From assembly GCF_001990265.1 (NCBI RefSeq), contig NZ_LYVN01000005.1:1-64000 (forward strand): 64,000 nucleotides of DNA. Reading direction: 5' to 3'. Both the position numbers and the translations under genes were made by a program. The DNA is from Sphingopyxis sp. KK2. GTDB lineage: Bacteria; Pseudomonadota; Alphaproteobacteria; Sphingomonadales; Sphingomonadaceae. Shown piece by piece: positions 34,271 through 42,808 of the stretch. The notes under the pieces were generated by a model. That model had not been told where the DNA came from. It worked only from the letters and a program-made list of their open reading frames with translations, and made no database searches. Within the stretch, counting starts at the first letter, position 1. Each line of letters starts with the position of its first letter.

Positions 34271-35371
34271 TCAGCTCCGCTCGATCCGGTACAGGCCGCG
34301 ATGCTCGCGTGGTTCACTGCGTTCATATTGCGACGGCACCGCGATCGTCGCGCCGAGTACCGCGGCGGCGTGCCAGGGCCAGCGCGGATCATAGAGCGCA
34401 GCGCGCGCGATCGCGACCGCGTCGGCATCGCCATCGGCGACGATCGCTTCGGCCTGCGCCGCATCGGTGATCAGGCCGACCGCGATGACCGGCATCGAGA
34501 CCGCTTGTTTCACCTGCCGCGCCAGCGGGACCTGGTAGCCCGGTGACAGCGCGATCTGCTGCGCCGGGTGCAGCCCGCCGCTCGACACGTTGATCCCCGC
34601 GCCGCCGCGCGCTTCGAGCGCCTGCGCGAAGGCGACCGTTTCCTCGATCGTCCAGCCGCCATCGACCCAATCGGTTCCCGATACGCGGACGGTGACCGGC
34701 CCGGCGAAGGCCGCGCGCACCGCATCGAAGACCTCGAGCGGGAAGCGCATCCGGTTTTCGAGGCTGCCGCCATAGGAATCGTCGCGGCGGTTCGACAGCG
34801 GCGACAGGAATTGGTGGAGCAGATAGCCATGCGCGGCGTGGAGCTGGACCGCGTCGATACCAAGCCGCGCCGCGCGGGCGGCGGCGTCGGTGAAGGCGGT
34901 GCGAATGCGGTCGAGTCCGGCCGCATCCAATGCAGCCGGCGGGTTTTCGCTGTCGAGGAACGGGATCGCCGACGGTGCCACGGTCTGCCATCCGTTCGCG
35001 GCATCGGGGGCGATCTGGCCGCCGCCGTCCCAAGGCTTTGCCGTGCTCGCCTTGCGGCCGGCGTGGGCGAGCTGGATCGCGATCGGCATGTCCGAAAATG
35101 ACCGGATCGTCGTCAGCACGCGCGCCATCGCCGCCTCGGTCGCATCGTCGTAAAGCCCGACATCGGCGTAGGAAATGCGGCCTTCGGGCGACACCGCCGT
35201 CGCCTCGATCGTCAGCGCGCCCGCGCCCGATATCGCGAGCTGGCCGAGGTGCATCAGGTGCCAGTCGGTCATCCGCCCGTCTTCGGCCGAATATTGGCAC
35301 ATCGGCGCAATCACGATGCGGTTGGCGAGGGTCATTGCGCCGACGTCGATCGGTTCGAACAAGCGTGCCAT
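34271..35371 (-). CDS. NADH:flavin oxidoreductase, old yellow enzyme (YqjM-like)
   Basis: This protein of about 366 residues is an FMN-binding TIM barrel. LANRIVIAPMCQYSAEDG carries the cysteine typical of YqjM-type thermophilic-like enzymes. HLMHLGQLA and LHAAHGYLLHQFLSP hold substrate-binding His residues, and NRRDDSYGGSLENRMRF is the family signature. It reduces electron-poor C=C bonds with NAD(P)H. Two adjacent ATGs occur (35374 and 35371); AAGGAGG leaves only one base before the first and four before the second, so the second is preferred. Confidence 0.92.
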   Translation of the reverse strand: MARLFEPIDVGAMTLANRIVIAPMCQYSAEDGRMTDWHLMHLGQLAISGAGALTIEATAVSPEGRISYADVGLYDDATEAAMARVLTTIRSFSDMPIAIQLAHAGRKASTAKPWDGGGQIAPDAANGWQTVAPSAIPFLDSENPPAALDAAGLDRIRTAFTDAAARAARLGIDAVQLHAAHGYLLHQFLSPLSNRRDDSYGGSLENRMRFPLEVFDAVRAAFAGPVTVRVSGTDWVDGGWTIEETVAFAQALEARGGAGINVSSGGLHPAQQIALSPGYQVPLARQVKQAVSMPVIAVGLITDAAQAEAIVADGDADAVAIARAALYDPRWPWHAAAVLGATIAVPSQYERSEPREHRGLYRIERS

Positions 35372-35469
35372 CATGCCTCCTTGGGTCGTTGCCTGCTATG
35401 TATCGCCGGTTGCGATCATGCACCTCACAGATTTGAGGCTTGCCCGGAAGGCGCAAGGGAACGCCGCAT

Positions 35470-35500
35470 AAAAAAGGGCGGACCCGCGGGCCCGCCCTTT
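35470..35500 (-). terminator. intrinsic terminator of TonB receptor gene
   Basis: On the minus strand, AAAGGGCGG pairs with CCGCCCTTT around a GC-rich loop and runs into six T residues. It lies 27 bases beyond the receptor stop codon, a textbook rho-independent arrangement. Confidence 0.8.
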
Positions 35501-35526
35501 CTTGTTCGTCTTTTCGTTTTCGACGA

Positions 35527-38520
35527 TCAGTCGAGCTTGAAGCGGAAGCCGACGCGGTACGTCCGTCCGAGCAGATCCGAGAAGCTGCTGTTCGCGGCCA
35601 GCCCGGTTTCGGGCAGGAGAAGCGGGTTGGCGTCGAACAGGTTGGTGACGTTGAAGAACAGTTCGGCTTCCGATGCGGTGCCGACCTTGATCTTCTGCGT
35701 AAGGTTGAGGTCGACGTAGAAGGTGCCCTTCACATGGTTGTCGGCATAGGTCGGGAACTGGCTGGACGATGTCGGGCACCCGCTGGTGCATTCGATCGCA
35801 TTGGCCAGATATTTGCCCGAGCTGACGCCGCGGCCGGTCACCGTGCCCGAGAAGCTCGGGGTCGAGTAATTCAGGTTGGCGCGGAAGATCCACTTGGGCG
35901 TGCTCGCCTGGCCGCCGTTCGCGCCCACCGTGTTCACCGGCGTCGTGCCGGCGATGCCGGTTTCTGCCAGATTCTCGATGTAACGGGTCGCGGTGCCCTT
36001 CAGCGTGATGCTGCTCGCCTCGCCCACGGGGATGCGATAGGCGGCGTCGAAGTCGATGCCGCGCACCAGCCGGCGCACATAGTTGAACGGCTGGGTACGG
36101 ATCAGCAGATAGGGCGTGGTCGGGGTCGAGCGAACCGGATCGGTGCTGATCGCGTCGCAGAAGGCCTGAACGCCTTCGTTGCAGCGGTTCACCACTTCCT
36201 GCGCGCTGATCGAGTCGATCGCATCCTCGAGATCGATGCGGAAATAATCGACCGACGCCTGGAAGCCCGGCAGGAAGCGCGGGGTCACCACGCCGCCGAT
36301 GTTCCACGAATCCGCCTTTTCGGGCTGGAGCGCCGGATTGCCCGTCGTCAGGCCCGAATAGGGGAAGAATTGCGGGCCATTGGCGAGGTCCGGGGTGAAG
36401 GCGGGGTTGCGCACCGAATCGCTGTTCGCGGTGCCGGCCTGGAACAGTTCGTTCAAATTGGGTGCGCGGATATCGCGCGAGCGCGTCACGCGCAGGCGGA
36501 TATCGTCGATCGGGGCCCAGGTCGCGCCGAGTTTCCACGTCGTGACATAGCCCGAGGTCGAATAGTCGGTCGCGCGCACCGCGCCGTTGAACTCGAGGCC
36601 GAACCCAAGCGGGATCAGCGTTTCGAGATAGGCTTCCTTCACATTATAGCTGCCCTTGAACGGCAGATAGTTGCCGACCGACCAGCGGTTCGACGTCGTC
36701 CCGTTGGGGTTGATGATCGGCTGGAACTCCGCCGGGACGGTACCGCGGATCTTTTCCTCGCGATATTCGCCGCCGATCGCGATGCTGACGTCGCCCGCCC
36801 AGGTGGCGAAGGGGGTCAGCGACAGGTTGGCGCCGGTGACATATTGTTCGAGCACCTGCTTGCGATAGGGGTCGCCGAGCACATAGTCGATCGCCGCCGG
36901 GTCGGCGACACCGATGCCCAGGCGGTTGAGCGGCACGCAGCTCGGGTCGTTGTTGGTGGTGTCGGCGTCGAGGTTGATCAGGCACTGGATCGACCCGACG
37001 GCATAGCCGCCGGCGTTGCCGGCCGGCGCGAAGGCGGCATTCGTCGCATTGGCCATCCTAGTGACGTGCATGATGTTGCGAAGCTGTTCGCGCACGTCCG
37101 AGCGGCCGTATTGACCGTAGATGTCCCAGCGTGCCGCCTTGCCGAACGCATCGAACTCGCCCTCGGCGCCGATGACATAGCGCTGGACCTGGCGCTTGTT
37201 GTTGATCCCGCGGAAGGGCAGGTCGGCGGCCGTCGTGGTGATGCTGACGCTGGTAACGCCGGCCAGGCGCGCGGCACCGAGCGTCTGCAGCGCGAAGGCG
37301 TTACAGGTGATCGGGGTCGGGACAACCGTACAGCCGGTGGTGTTGAGCGTCGCCGAACCGAGGTTCGGACCGGCGTTGAAGAAGACTTCCTGCTTGTTGA
37401 ACGAGCCTTCGGCGAACAGCGTGACGCCGTCAGAAACGTCGAAGCTGGCGCGGCCGTAGAAGCCGTAGCGGTCGTCCTTCGGCGCAAGGCCGATGCGACG
37501 GCCCGAATCGTTGAGACGCCAGTCGCCGCCGACGGTGCGGGTGACCGCCGCCGCGCCGCCGAGAACCGGCGAGTTGAACGAGCCATATTGATAGGGGATG
37601 ACTTGGCCATTCTGACCGAAATAGAGGCCGCGCAGTGAATTGGCGGTGGCCCCCGCCGAACCGGTGATGAAGCCGCCGGGTGCCTGGTTCGTCTGGCCGG
37701 CGTTCTGGTAGAAGGTGATGAAGGCCGGCTGGCCGTTGGTTGCGGTATAGGCGGGGTTGGCAAAGGCCAGATAGCCCTTGTGGTTCCACGGCCGATCTTT
37801 CGGGTCGACCTCGTAAATGCCGTCCTGATGCGCGATCTCTGCGTTGAAGACGACATGGCCGCGACCGTCGGCGAACGACTTGCCGCCCGCGATGCTGCCC
37901 GAATAGTTGAAGCCGTCGCCGACATGGGTGACGCCGATGTCGCCGGTGATCCGCAGCCCCTCAAGCTTCTTGTTGAGGATGAAGTTGACCACGCCGGTGA
38001 CGGCGTCCGAACCATAAGCCGAAGAGGCGCCGCCGGTGACCAGCTCGACGCGTTCGATCAGCGCCTGCGGGATCGTGTTGATGTCGACCCAGCCGAAGAT
38101 CGTCGACCCGACCGAGCGGCGACCGTCGATGAGGACGAGCACGCGGTTCTCACCGAGATTGCGCAGGTTGAGCGCGTTGACGCCCGCCGAACCGTTGGAG
38201 ATGTTGAGGCGCGAGTTCGCCGGCTTGGTCGAGCCCGCGAGTTGCGGCAGCTGGTTGACGAAGTCGGCGATATTGTTCGACGGCGAGGTGTTCTGGATAT
38301 CTTCCTGCGTCAGCACGATGACCGGGGTCGGCGCCTGGAACCCGTCGCGTGCGATGCGCGAACCGGTGACGACGATCTGGTCGCCGGATGCGGCTTCGCT
38401 GCTGTCGGCGGGCGCGGCGGCCTCCTGCGCGAGCGCGGGTGCGCTGTGCACGAGGGCCAGAGCCGTCATGGCGGCGCCGAAGCGGCCCAGCGGCCGGCGA
38501 ATTTGTCCAAAATCACGCAT
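35527..38520 (-). CDS. TonB-dependent receptor (large, oligopeptide/carbohydrate-type plug)
   Basis: This 997-residue receptor has a signal peptide (FGAAMTALALVHSAPALAQ), a TonB box (DQIVVTGSRI) and a plug with NISNGSAGVNALNLRNLG, VLVLIDGRRSV and LVTGGASSAYGSDAVTGVVNF. A long barrel ends in YRVGFRFKLD. The plug style (GSRI, NLRNLG, GASSAYGSDA) is common in receptors abundant in sphingomonads and xanthomonads, many of them for plant-derived or peptide ligands. The terminal residue is Asp after the aromatic zone, which is slightly unusual. Its ligand is unknown; it is divergent from the acylase gene. Confidence 0.95.
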   Translation of the reverse strand: MRDFGQIRRPLGRFGAAMTALALVHSAPALAQEAAAPADSSEAASGDQIVVTGSRIARDGFQAPTPVIVLTQEDIQNTSPSNNIADFVNQLPQLAGSTKPANSRLNISNGSAGVNALNLRNLGENRVLVLIDGRRSVGSTIFGWVDINTIPQALIERVELVTGGASSAYGSDAVTGVVNFILNKKLEGLRITGDIGVTHVGDGFNYSGSIAGGKSFADGRGHVVFNAEIAHQDGIYEVDPKDRPWNHKGYLAFANPAYTATNGQPAFITFYQNAGQTNQAPGGFITGSAGATANSLRGLYFGQNGQVIPYQYGSFNSPVLGGAAAVTRTVGGDWRLNDSGRRIGLAPKDDRYGFYGRASFDVSDGVTLFAEGSFNKQEVFFNAGPNLGSATLNTTGCTVVPTPITCNAFALQTLGAARLAGVTSVSITTTAADLPFRGINNKRQVQRYVIGAEGEFDAFGKAARWDIYGQYGRSDVREQLRNIMHVTRMANATNAAFAPAGNAGGYAVGSIQCLINLDADTTNNDPSCVPLNRLGIGVADPAAIDYVLGDPYRKQVLEQYVTGANLSLTPFATWAGDVSIAIGGEYREEKIRGTVPAEFQPIINPNGTTSNRWSVGNYLPFKGSYNVKEAYLETLIPLGFGLEFNGAVRATDYSTSGYVTTWKLGATWAPIDDIRLRVTRSRDIRAPNLNELFQAGTANSDSVRNPAFTPDLANGPQFFPYSGLTTGNPALQPEKADSWNIGGVVTPRFLPGFQASVDYFRIDLEDAIDSISAQEVVNRCNEGVQAFCDAISTDPVRSTPTTPYLLIRTQPFNYVRRLVRGIDFDAAYRIPVGEASSITLKGTATRYIENLAETGIAGTTPVNTVGANGGQASTPKWIFRANLNYSTPSFSGTVTGRGVSSGKYLANAIECTSGCPTSSSQFPTYADNHVKGTFYVDLNLTQKIKVGTASEAELFFNVTNLFDANPLLLPETGLAANSSFSDLLGRTYRVGFRFKLD

Positions 38521-38624
38521 TTACAGAGTCCCCTTATACCGAGGGCCCAGCCGCACGCCGCCCTTGTGCGTGCCCCGGCATGCTGCGCCGGGTTGGCTTG
38601 CCCACTTTGTCCCACCTGGTCACC

Positions 38625-38645
38625 TGGCGGGTATTTTTCCCGCCA
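38625..38645. repeat. hairpin with T-rich loop upstream of TonB receptor
   Basis: Arms TGGCGGG and CCCGCCA enclose TATTTTT, about 105 bases upstream of the receptor start. Its role is unknown; it could be a regulatory dyad or an early transcript structure. Confidence 0.35.
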
Positions 38646-38677
38646 TCTTATGTTTTTGGTGATAATCGTCCTGCCGG

Positions 38678-38696
38678 CCCGGCTATCGCCACATAT
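38678..38696. repeat. direct repeat copy 1, CCCGGCTAT-N4-ACATAT
   Basis: This 19-base element recurs exactly outside its 4-base centre at 38773-38791, with a 95-base period. Paired direct repeats in a divergent promoter region suggest a regulator binding to two sites. Confidence 0.5.
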
Positions 38697-38772
38697 CAAG
38701 GCGCGGGGACAGCCGGTTCCATGACAGCGAGGTTACAGGGTGGCCGCAGACCGTCAACCGCTTCGCGGCTAA

Positions 38773-38791
38773 CCCGGCTATATGGACATAT
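38773..38791. repeat. direct repeat copy 2, overlapping an inverted repeat
   Basis: This is the second copy of CCCGGCTAT-N4-ACATAT. It overlaps a perfect dyad at 38776-38795, GGCTATAT-GGAC-ATATAGCC, which is absent from the first copy. The combination is more likely to be a protein-binding site than chance sequence. Confidence 0.5.
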
Positions 38792-38835
38792 AGCCCGAGG
38801 GAATAGTACCGCTGGAATCGCCGAAAATGCGGTGC

Positions 38836-38854
38836 GGATAGCTTGCAGTTATAG
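38836..38854 (+). promoter_or_regulatory. putative LysR-type box (one half degenerate) upstream of acylase
   Basis: GGAT-N11-ATAG fits the T-N11-A core of LysR boxes. The 13 bases at 38848-38860, GTTATAGGCGGTG, are identical to 49675-49687 upstream of the N-acyl-D-amino-acid deacylase. The box ends 81 bases before the acylase start, close to the spacing at dgcN. Confidence 0.5.
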
Positions 38855-38935
38855 GCGGTGGCCCGCTTGCTATGGGTTGGCGGCACCGCGCTGCGATAGG
38901 GTCGGGGCTTGTCATCATTTTTCGGGGAGGCCCTG

Positions 38936-41314
38936 TTGATCCAGCGCCGTGCGTTCCTTCTGGCTTCCGCCGCGCTGGTCGCGATGCCGGCGAGCCTGCT
39001 GGCGAAACCGCAGGTCAAGGGCGCCACGACGGCGCGGCTGTCGGGCGCGCGGGCGCCGATCGAGGTCATCGAGGACGAGCTGGGCGTGCCGCATATCCGC
39101 GCGGCTTCGAAATATGACGCCTTTTTCGGGCAGGGCTATCTGGTCGCGCGCGACCGTTTGTTCCAGATCGACATGGAGCGTCGCCGCGACATGGGTCGCA
39201 TGGCCGAGGCTTTCGGCCCGCGCTTCGTCGCCGCCGACACGGCGGCGCGGCTCTTCCTCTATCGCGGCGACATCGACGCCGAGCTCGCGGCCATACCGCC
39301 CGAGGTACGCGAATGCGCCGAGGGCTATGTCGCGGGCGTCAACGCGCGCATCGACGAGCTGGCCGCCGATCCGTCGTTGCTGCCGCTCGAATATGGCATT
39401 TTGGGGATCAGCCCGCTGCGCTGGGACGTCCGCGACCTGGTGCGGGGCCGGGGTATCGGCATGGGCGACGCCGACGACGAGGTGCGCCGCGCGATGCTCC
39501 ACGCGCGCGGGCTGCTCGACGCCGACCTGCTGATGGCGCCGCTGCGTCCGGCCTGGTCGTTCACGGTGCCCGAAGGGCTCGACACCGCAGCGGTGAGCGA
39601 GGCCGACCTCGGCCTGCTCGACCCTGCCAATCGGCCGGGGGGCTTCGAGCCGCTGCAGGACGCCTGGTTCGACCCCGAGGCGCGCCGCGAAGACCGTTTT
39701 GCGCTCGGCAGCAACGCCTGGACGGTGGCGCCGTCGCGCACCGCGACGGGGCGCCCGATCCTCGCCAACGACCCGCACCTCGGCATCGGGCGGTCGAGCC
39801 CGCGCCACATGTGCCATTTGTCGGCTCCGGGGCTCGACGTGATCGGCGCGGGCGCGCCGGGGCTGCCCGGGATCATGCAGGGGCACACCGATCGCTTCGC
39901 TTTTGGCCGCACCAATTTCCACATCGACCAGAGCGATCTGTTCATCCTGCGCACCAAGGAGGGCGACCCCGGCCGCTACTGGCACAAGGGCGAATGGAAG
40001 GCGTTCGAGAGCTTCGAGGACGAGATTCTCGTCAAGGGCGCGCCGGCCGAGCGCGTGACTTTGCGCTATGCGGGCGGCCGCCCGATCGTGTCGGCGGATG
40101 CGGCGCGGAACCGCGCGGTCGCCTTTGCCGCCGTCGCGATGCTGCCCGGCGCCAATGCGCGCTTTGCGATGATCGCGATCAACCTGGCGACCGATTGGGC
40201 GTCGCTGCGCAAGGCGTTCAAGCTGCACGTCTCGCCGACCAATTTCCATTATGCCGATATCGACGGAAACACCGGTTGGCAGACGATCGGCTTTACCCCG
40301 CGTCGGCCGAAGCACGACGGGCTGTTCCCCGCGCCCGGCGACGGCGATTTCGACTGGGCGGGCATCCTGCCGGTCGAGGATATGCCGCACGTCTATAACC
40401 CGGCCGGAGGCTGGTTCGCCTCGGCCAACCAGATGAACCTGCCGAAGGATTATCCGTATCGCGAGCGGATCATCAGTTTTAGTTGGAGCGATCCCTTCCG
40501 CTACGATCGCTGCGCCGAAGTGCTGCGCGCGCAGCCCAAGCACCGGATCGAGGACAGCATCGCGCTCCAGCATGACGTCCAGTCGCTGCCGGCGCGGGCC
40601 CTCGTCAAGATGCTGCCCGCCGCGCCTTCGGCCGAAGCTGTCGAAGCGGCGGCGCTGCTCAAGCGCTGGGATTGCGGGATCGAGGCCGACAGCGGCGCGG
40701 CCTTGCTATACGAGATGGTGCTGCCCTTGCTGTCGACCGCGGTTTACGATCGCGTCGTGCCCGCCGCCGCGCGCGACCTGGTGACATCGCTCAACCTGGC
40801 CGAGATGTTGCGCATGCTGACGACGCTCGACAAGCGGCTCGGCGACAACCCCGCCGCAGCGCGCGATGCGCTGGTCGATGGCGCCTTGGTCGCGGGGTGG
40901 AAAAAGGCGGTCGAGGTCGGCGGGGCCGATCCGGCAAGCTGGCGCTGGGGCGACCTGCACCGGGTGACGATCGAGCATCCGCTCGCGGCGTCGAACCGCA
41001 AGATCGCGGAAGCCTTTCCGAAGATCATGGGCGGCCGTTCGGGCGGCGACTGGAACACGCCGATGGCACGCGGCTTCAACGCGCGGCGGACTTTCGACGT
41101 GTCGCACGGCGCGAGCTATTTGTTCGTCGCCGATGTCGGCGCGTGGGACAACAGCCGCTTCCTGCTGCTGCCCGGCCAGTCGGCCGATCCGCGCTCGCCG
41201 CGTTACCGCGACTTCTACCCGCTCTGGCTGGCGGGGACGATGCAGCCGCTCTGGTACAGCAAGGCGGCGGTCGACCGCCATGCCGCAGGGCGGCTGACGC
41301 TGACACCCGCTTAG
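38936..41314 (+). CDS. penicillin acylase family N-terminal nucleophile hydrolase, Tat-exported
   Basis: This 792-residue enzyme is of the penicillin/AHL/aculeacin acylase family. TTG 38936 is chosen as start because GGGGAGG ends five bases upstream. It gives a short basic leader, IQRRAFLLASAALVAMPAS, with a twin-arginine RRAFL motif and export to the periplasm. The mature chain should be cut before S259 in LGSNAWTVAP, the N-terminal nucleophile of the beta subunit, and LANDPHLGIG follows as in the family. It removes acyl groups from amides; substrates range from beta-lactams to N-acyl-homoserine lactones. It is convergent with the PBP4-type gene. Confidence 0.92.
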   Translation: MIQRRAFLLASAALVAMPASLLAKPQVKGATTARLSGARAPIEVIEDELGVPHIRAASKYDAFFGQGYLVARDRLFQIDMERRRDMGRMAEAFGPRFVAADTAARLFLYRGDIDAELAAIPPEVRECAEGYVAGVNARIDELAADPSLLPLEYGILGISPLRWDVRDLVRGRGIGMGDADDEVRRAMLHARGLLDADLLMAPLRPAWSFTVPEGLDTAAVSEADLGLLDPANRPGGFEPLQDAWFDPEARREDRFALGSNAWTVAPSRTATGRPILANDPHLGIGRSSPRHMCHLSAPGLDVIGAGAPGLPGIMQGHTDRFAFGRTNFHIDQSDLFILRTKEGDPGRYWHKGEWKAFESFEDEILVKGAPAERVTLRYAGGRPIVSADAARNRAVAFAAVAMLPGANARFAMIAINLATDWASLRKAFKLHVSPTNFHYADIDGNTGWQTIGFTPRRPKHDGLFPAPGDGDFDWAGILPVEDMPHVYNPAGGWFASANQMNLPKDYPYRERIISFSWSDPFRYDRCAEVLRAQPKHRIEDSIALQHDVQSLPARALVKMLPAAPSAEAVEAAALLKRWDCGIEADSGAALLYEMVLPLLSTAVYDRVVPAAARDLVTSLNLAEMLRMLTTLDKRLGDNPAAARDALVDGALVAGWKKAVEVGGADPASWRWGDLHRVTIEHPLAASNRKIAEAFPKIMGGRSGGDWNTPMARGFNARRTFDVSHGASYLFVADVGAWDNSRFLLLPGQSADPRSPRYRDFYPLWLAGTMQPLWYSKAAVDRHAAGRLTLTPA

Positions 41315-41323
41315 GGTGGGGGC

Positions 41324-42808
41324 CTAAAGCGCCTCTGCAATCGCGACCAGCGCGCGGTCGACGGCGGCGGTGGCCTGGCTGTCGCGTTCGTCAGGGATAT
41401 CGTTGGCTAGCACCGAGAAGATCAGGGTCTTGCCGCTGCGCGTGGTGAGATAGCCCGAGAGCGCGCGCGAGGCGTTGAGCGAGCCGGTCTTGGCGAAGAG
41501 CTTGCCCTCGAGGATCGTGCCCTTGAAGCGGTTCTGCAAGGTGCCGTCGCGGCCGGCGATCGGCAGCGTCTCGCGCCAGGCCATGGCCCACGGCTGGCGC
41601 GATATCCAGCTCAGCAGGCCAACAGCGCCGCGCGGCGAAATGCGGTTGTAGCTCGACATGCCCGACCCGTCGGCGAAGAAATATCCGGTCGCGGGGAGAC
41701 CCGCTTCGCCCATCACCTTGCGCATCACCGCCTGACCGTCGGCGATCGAGCCGCTGCCCGAGGCGCGCGACACGCGGCGCAGCATCAGTTCGGTGTGGAG
41801 ATTCTGGCTCTCCTTGTTGATGCGGATCATATTCTCGGCGAGCGACGGGGCGGGCAGTTCGGCGAGCATCGCGGGTTCGGCGGGCCATGCGGCGGGCGCG
41901 CCGTCGCGCGTCTTGGGATCGTCGGCGGCGGTCAGCGGCCGGTGGCGCGCGGCGATATCGCCATCGACCTTCACACCGCGTGCGCGCAGCAATTCGCCCA
42001 TCCGCCAGGCGGCATAATGCGCGGGGTCGTCGATGCCGTAGCGCAGCGTCATCGGGGCCGCCTCCGCACCGATGGTGCCGGTGAGGCGGAGGACGCGGCT
42101 GTTCGGCATGCGGTCGGCGGAGACCTTGTCTTCCTTGCCCGCGACGGTCGTGACGTGATTTTCGATGCTGTAGTAGCCCGAGGTTTGAACGGCCGGAGCG
42201 GCGCCGGGCGCGCCGGGGGCGAGCCTGACCACGAGCTCATTGTCGTCGAGCGTCAGCGCCGAAATGCCGGTGCCATAGCGCGACTGGATATTGTTCCAGC
42301 TCATCCCCGGGCTCCAGCGTTCGTCGGGAAACCAGCTGTCGTCGCCGACGATGTTGCGGACGTGGCGCGTTTTCGCCGCGACCGCATCGGCGAGCGTCTG
42401 GAGGCAGTCGGTCTTGCAGTCGTCGGCGCTGGAAAGCACCGCATCGCCGCGACCGTGGAGGATGACGTCGATGGCGCCGCCGGTTCCCGTTTCGAGTCTT
42501 ACGCCGGTCCCCTTGGCGGTCTGCTGAAGCAGGGGCAGTTCGGCATAGGCGATGGCGGTGGTGAACATCTTGGTGTTCGAGGCCGGGATGAAGCGCTGGT
42601 CGGGGGCGATCGACAGCAGCACTTCGCCGTCGAGCGTCGTTACGAGCAGGCCGTAGCGCGTGCCTTCGGGGCCGGTGGCGAGCGTGTGTTCGACCGTGGC
42701 GAGCAGCGGTGCGGTGGTGGTGGTCTGGGCCTGCGCCGTGGCAAGCGACAGCGCGAGGGCGGAGGCCAAAACCGTTGCGGGCGCGAAGCTCTTGATCGTC
42801 ATGTTCAT
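41324..42808 (-). CDS. dacB: D-alanyl-D-alanine carboxypeptidase/endopeptidase, PBP4 (S13) family
   Basis: This 494-residue serine peptidase has a signal peptide (LASALALSLATAQAQ), the S-x-x-K motif SNTK at 77-80, S-x-N in GSGMSSYNRIS, and the KTG box in LFAKTGSLNASRALSG. A long insert between the first two motifs is typical of S13 enzymes. It trims D-Ala from peptidoglycan stem peptides or cuts cross-links in the periplasm. It is the last gene of the dgcN operon, overlapping the beta-lactamase-fold gene by ATGA, which fits release of D-amino-acid-containing fragments. Confidence 0.93.
   Translation of the reverse strand: MNMTIKSFAPATVLASALALSLATAQAQTTTTAPLLATVEHTLATGPEGTRYGLLVTTLDGEVLLSIAPDQRFIPASNTKMFTTAIAYAELPLLQQTAKGTGVRLETGTGGAIDVILHGRGDAVLSSADDCKTDCLQTLADAVAAKTRHVRNIVGDDSWFPDERWSPGMSWNNIQSRYGTGISALTLDDNELVVRLAPGAPGAAPAVQTSGYYSIENHVTTVAGKEDKVSADRMPNSRVLRLTGTIGAEAAPMTLRYGIDDPAHYAAWRMGELLRARGVKVDGDIAARHRPLTAADDPKTRDGAPAAWPAEPAMLAELPAPSLAENMIRINKESQNLHTELMLRRVSRASGSGSIADGQAVMRKVMGEAGLPATGYFFADGSGMSSYNRISPRGAVGLLSWISRQPWAMAWRETLPIAGRDGTLQNRFKGTILEGKLFAKTGSLNASRALSGYLTTRSGKTLIFSVLANDIPDERDSQATAAVDRALVAIAEAL

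Larger units (their letters stand above)
38521..38935. other. 415-base divergent regulatory region with no gene
   Basis: The gap between the TonB receptor and the acylase has no convincing reading frame. It contains a 7-base-arm hairpin with a T-rich loop, two direct repeats of CCCGGCTAT-N4-ACATAT, an 8-base-arm dyad and a LysR-type half-conserved box. These are listed separately. Confidence 0.7.
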
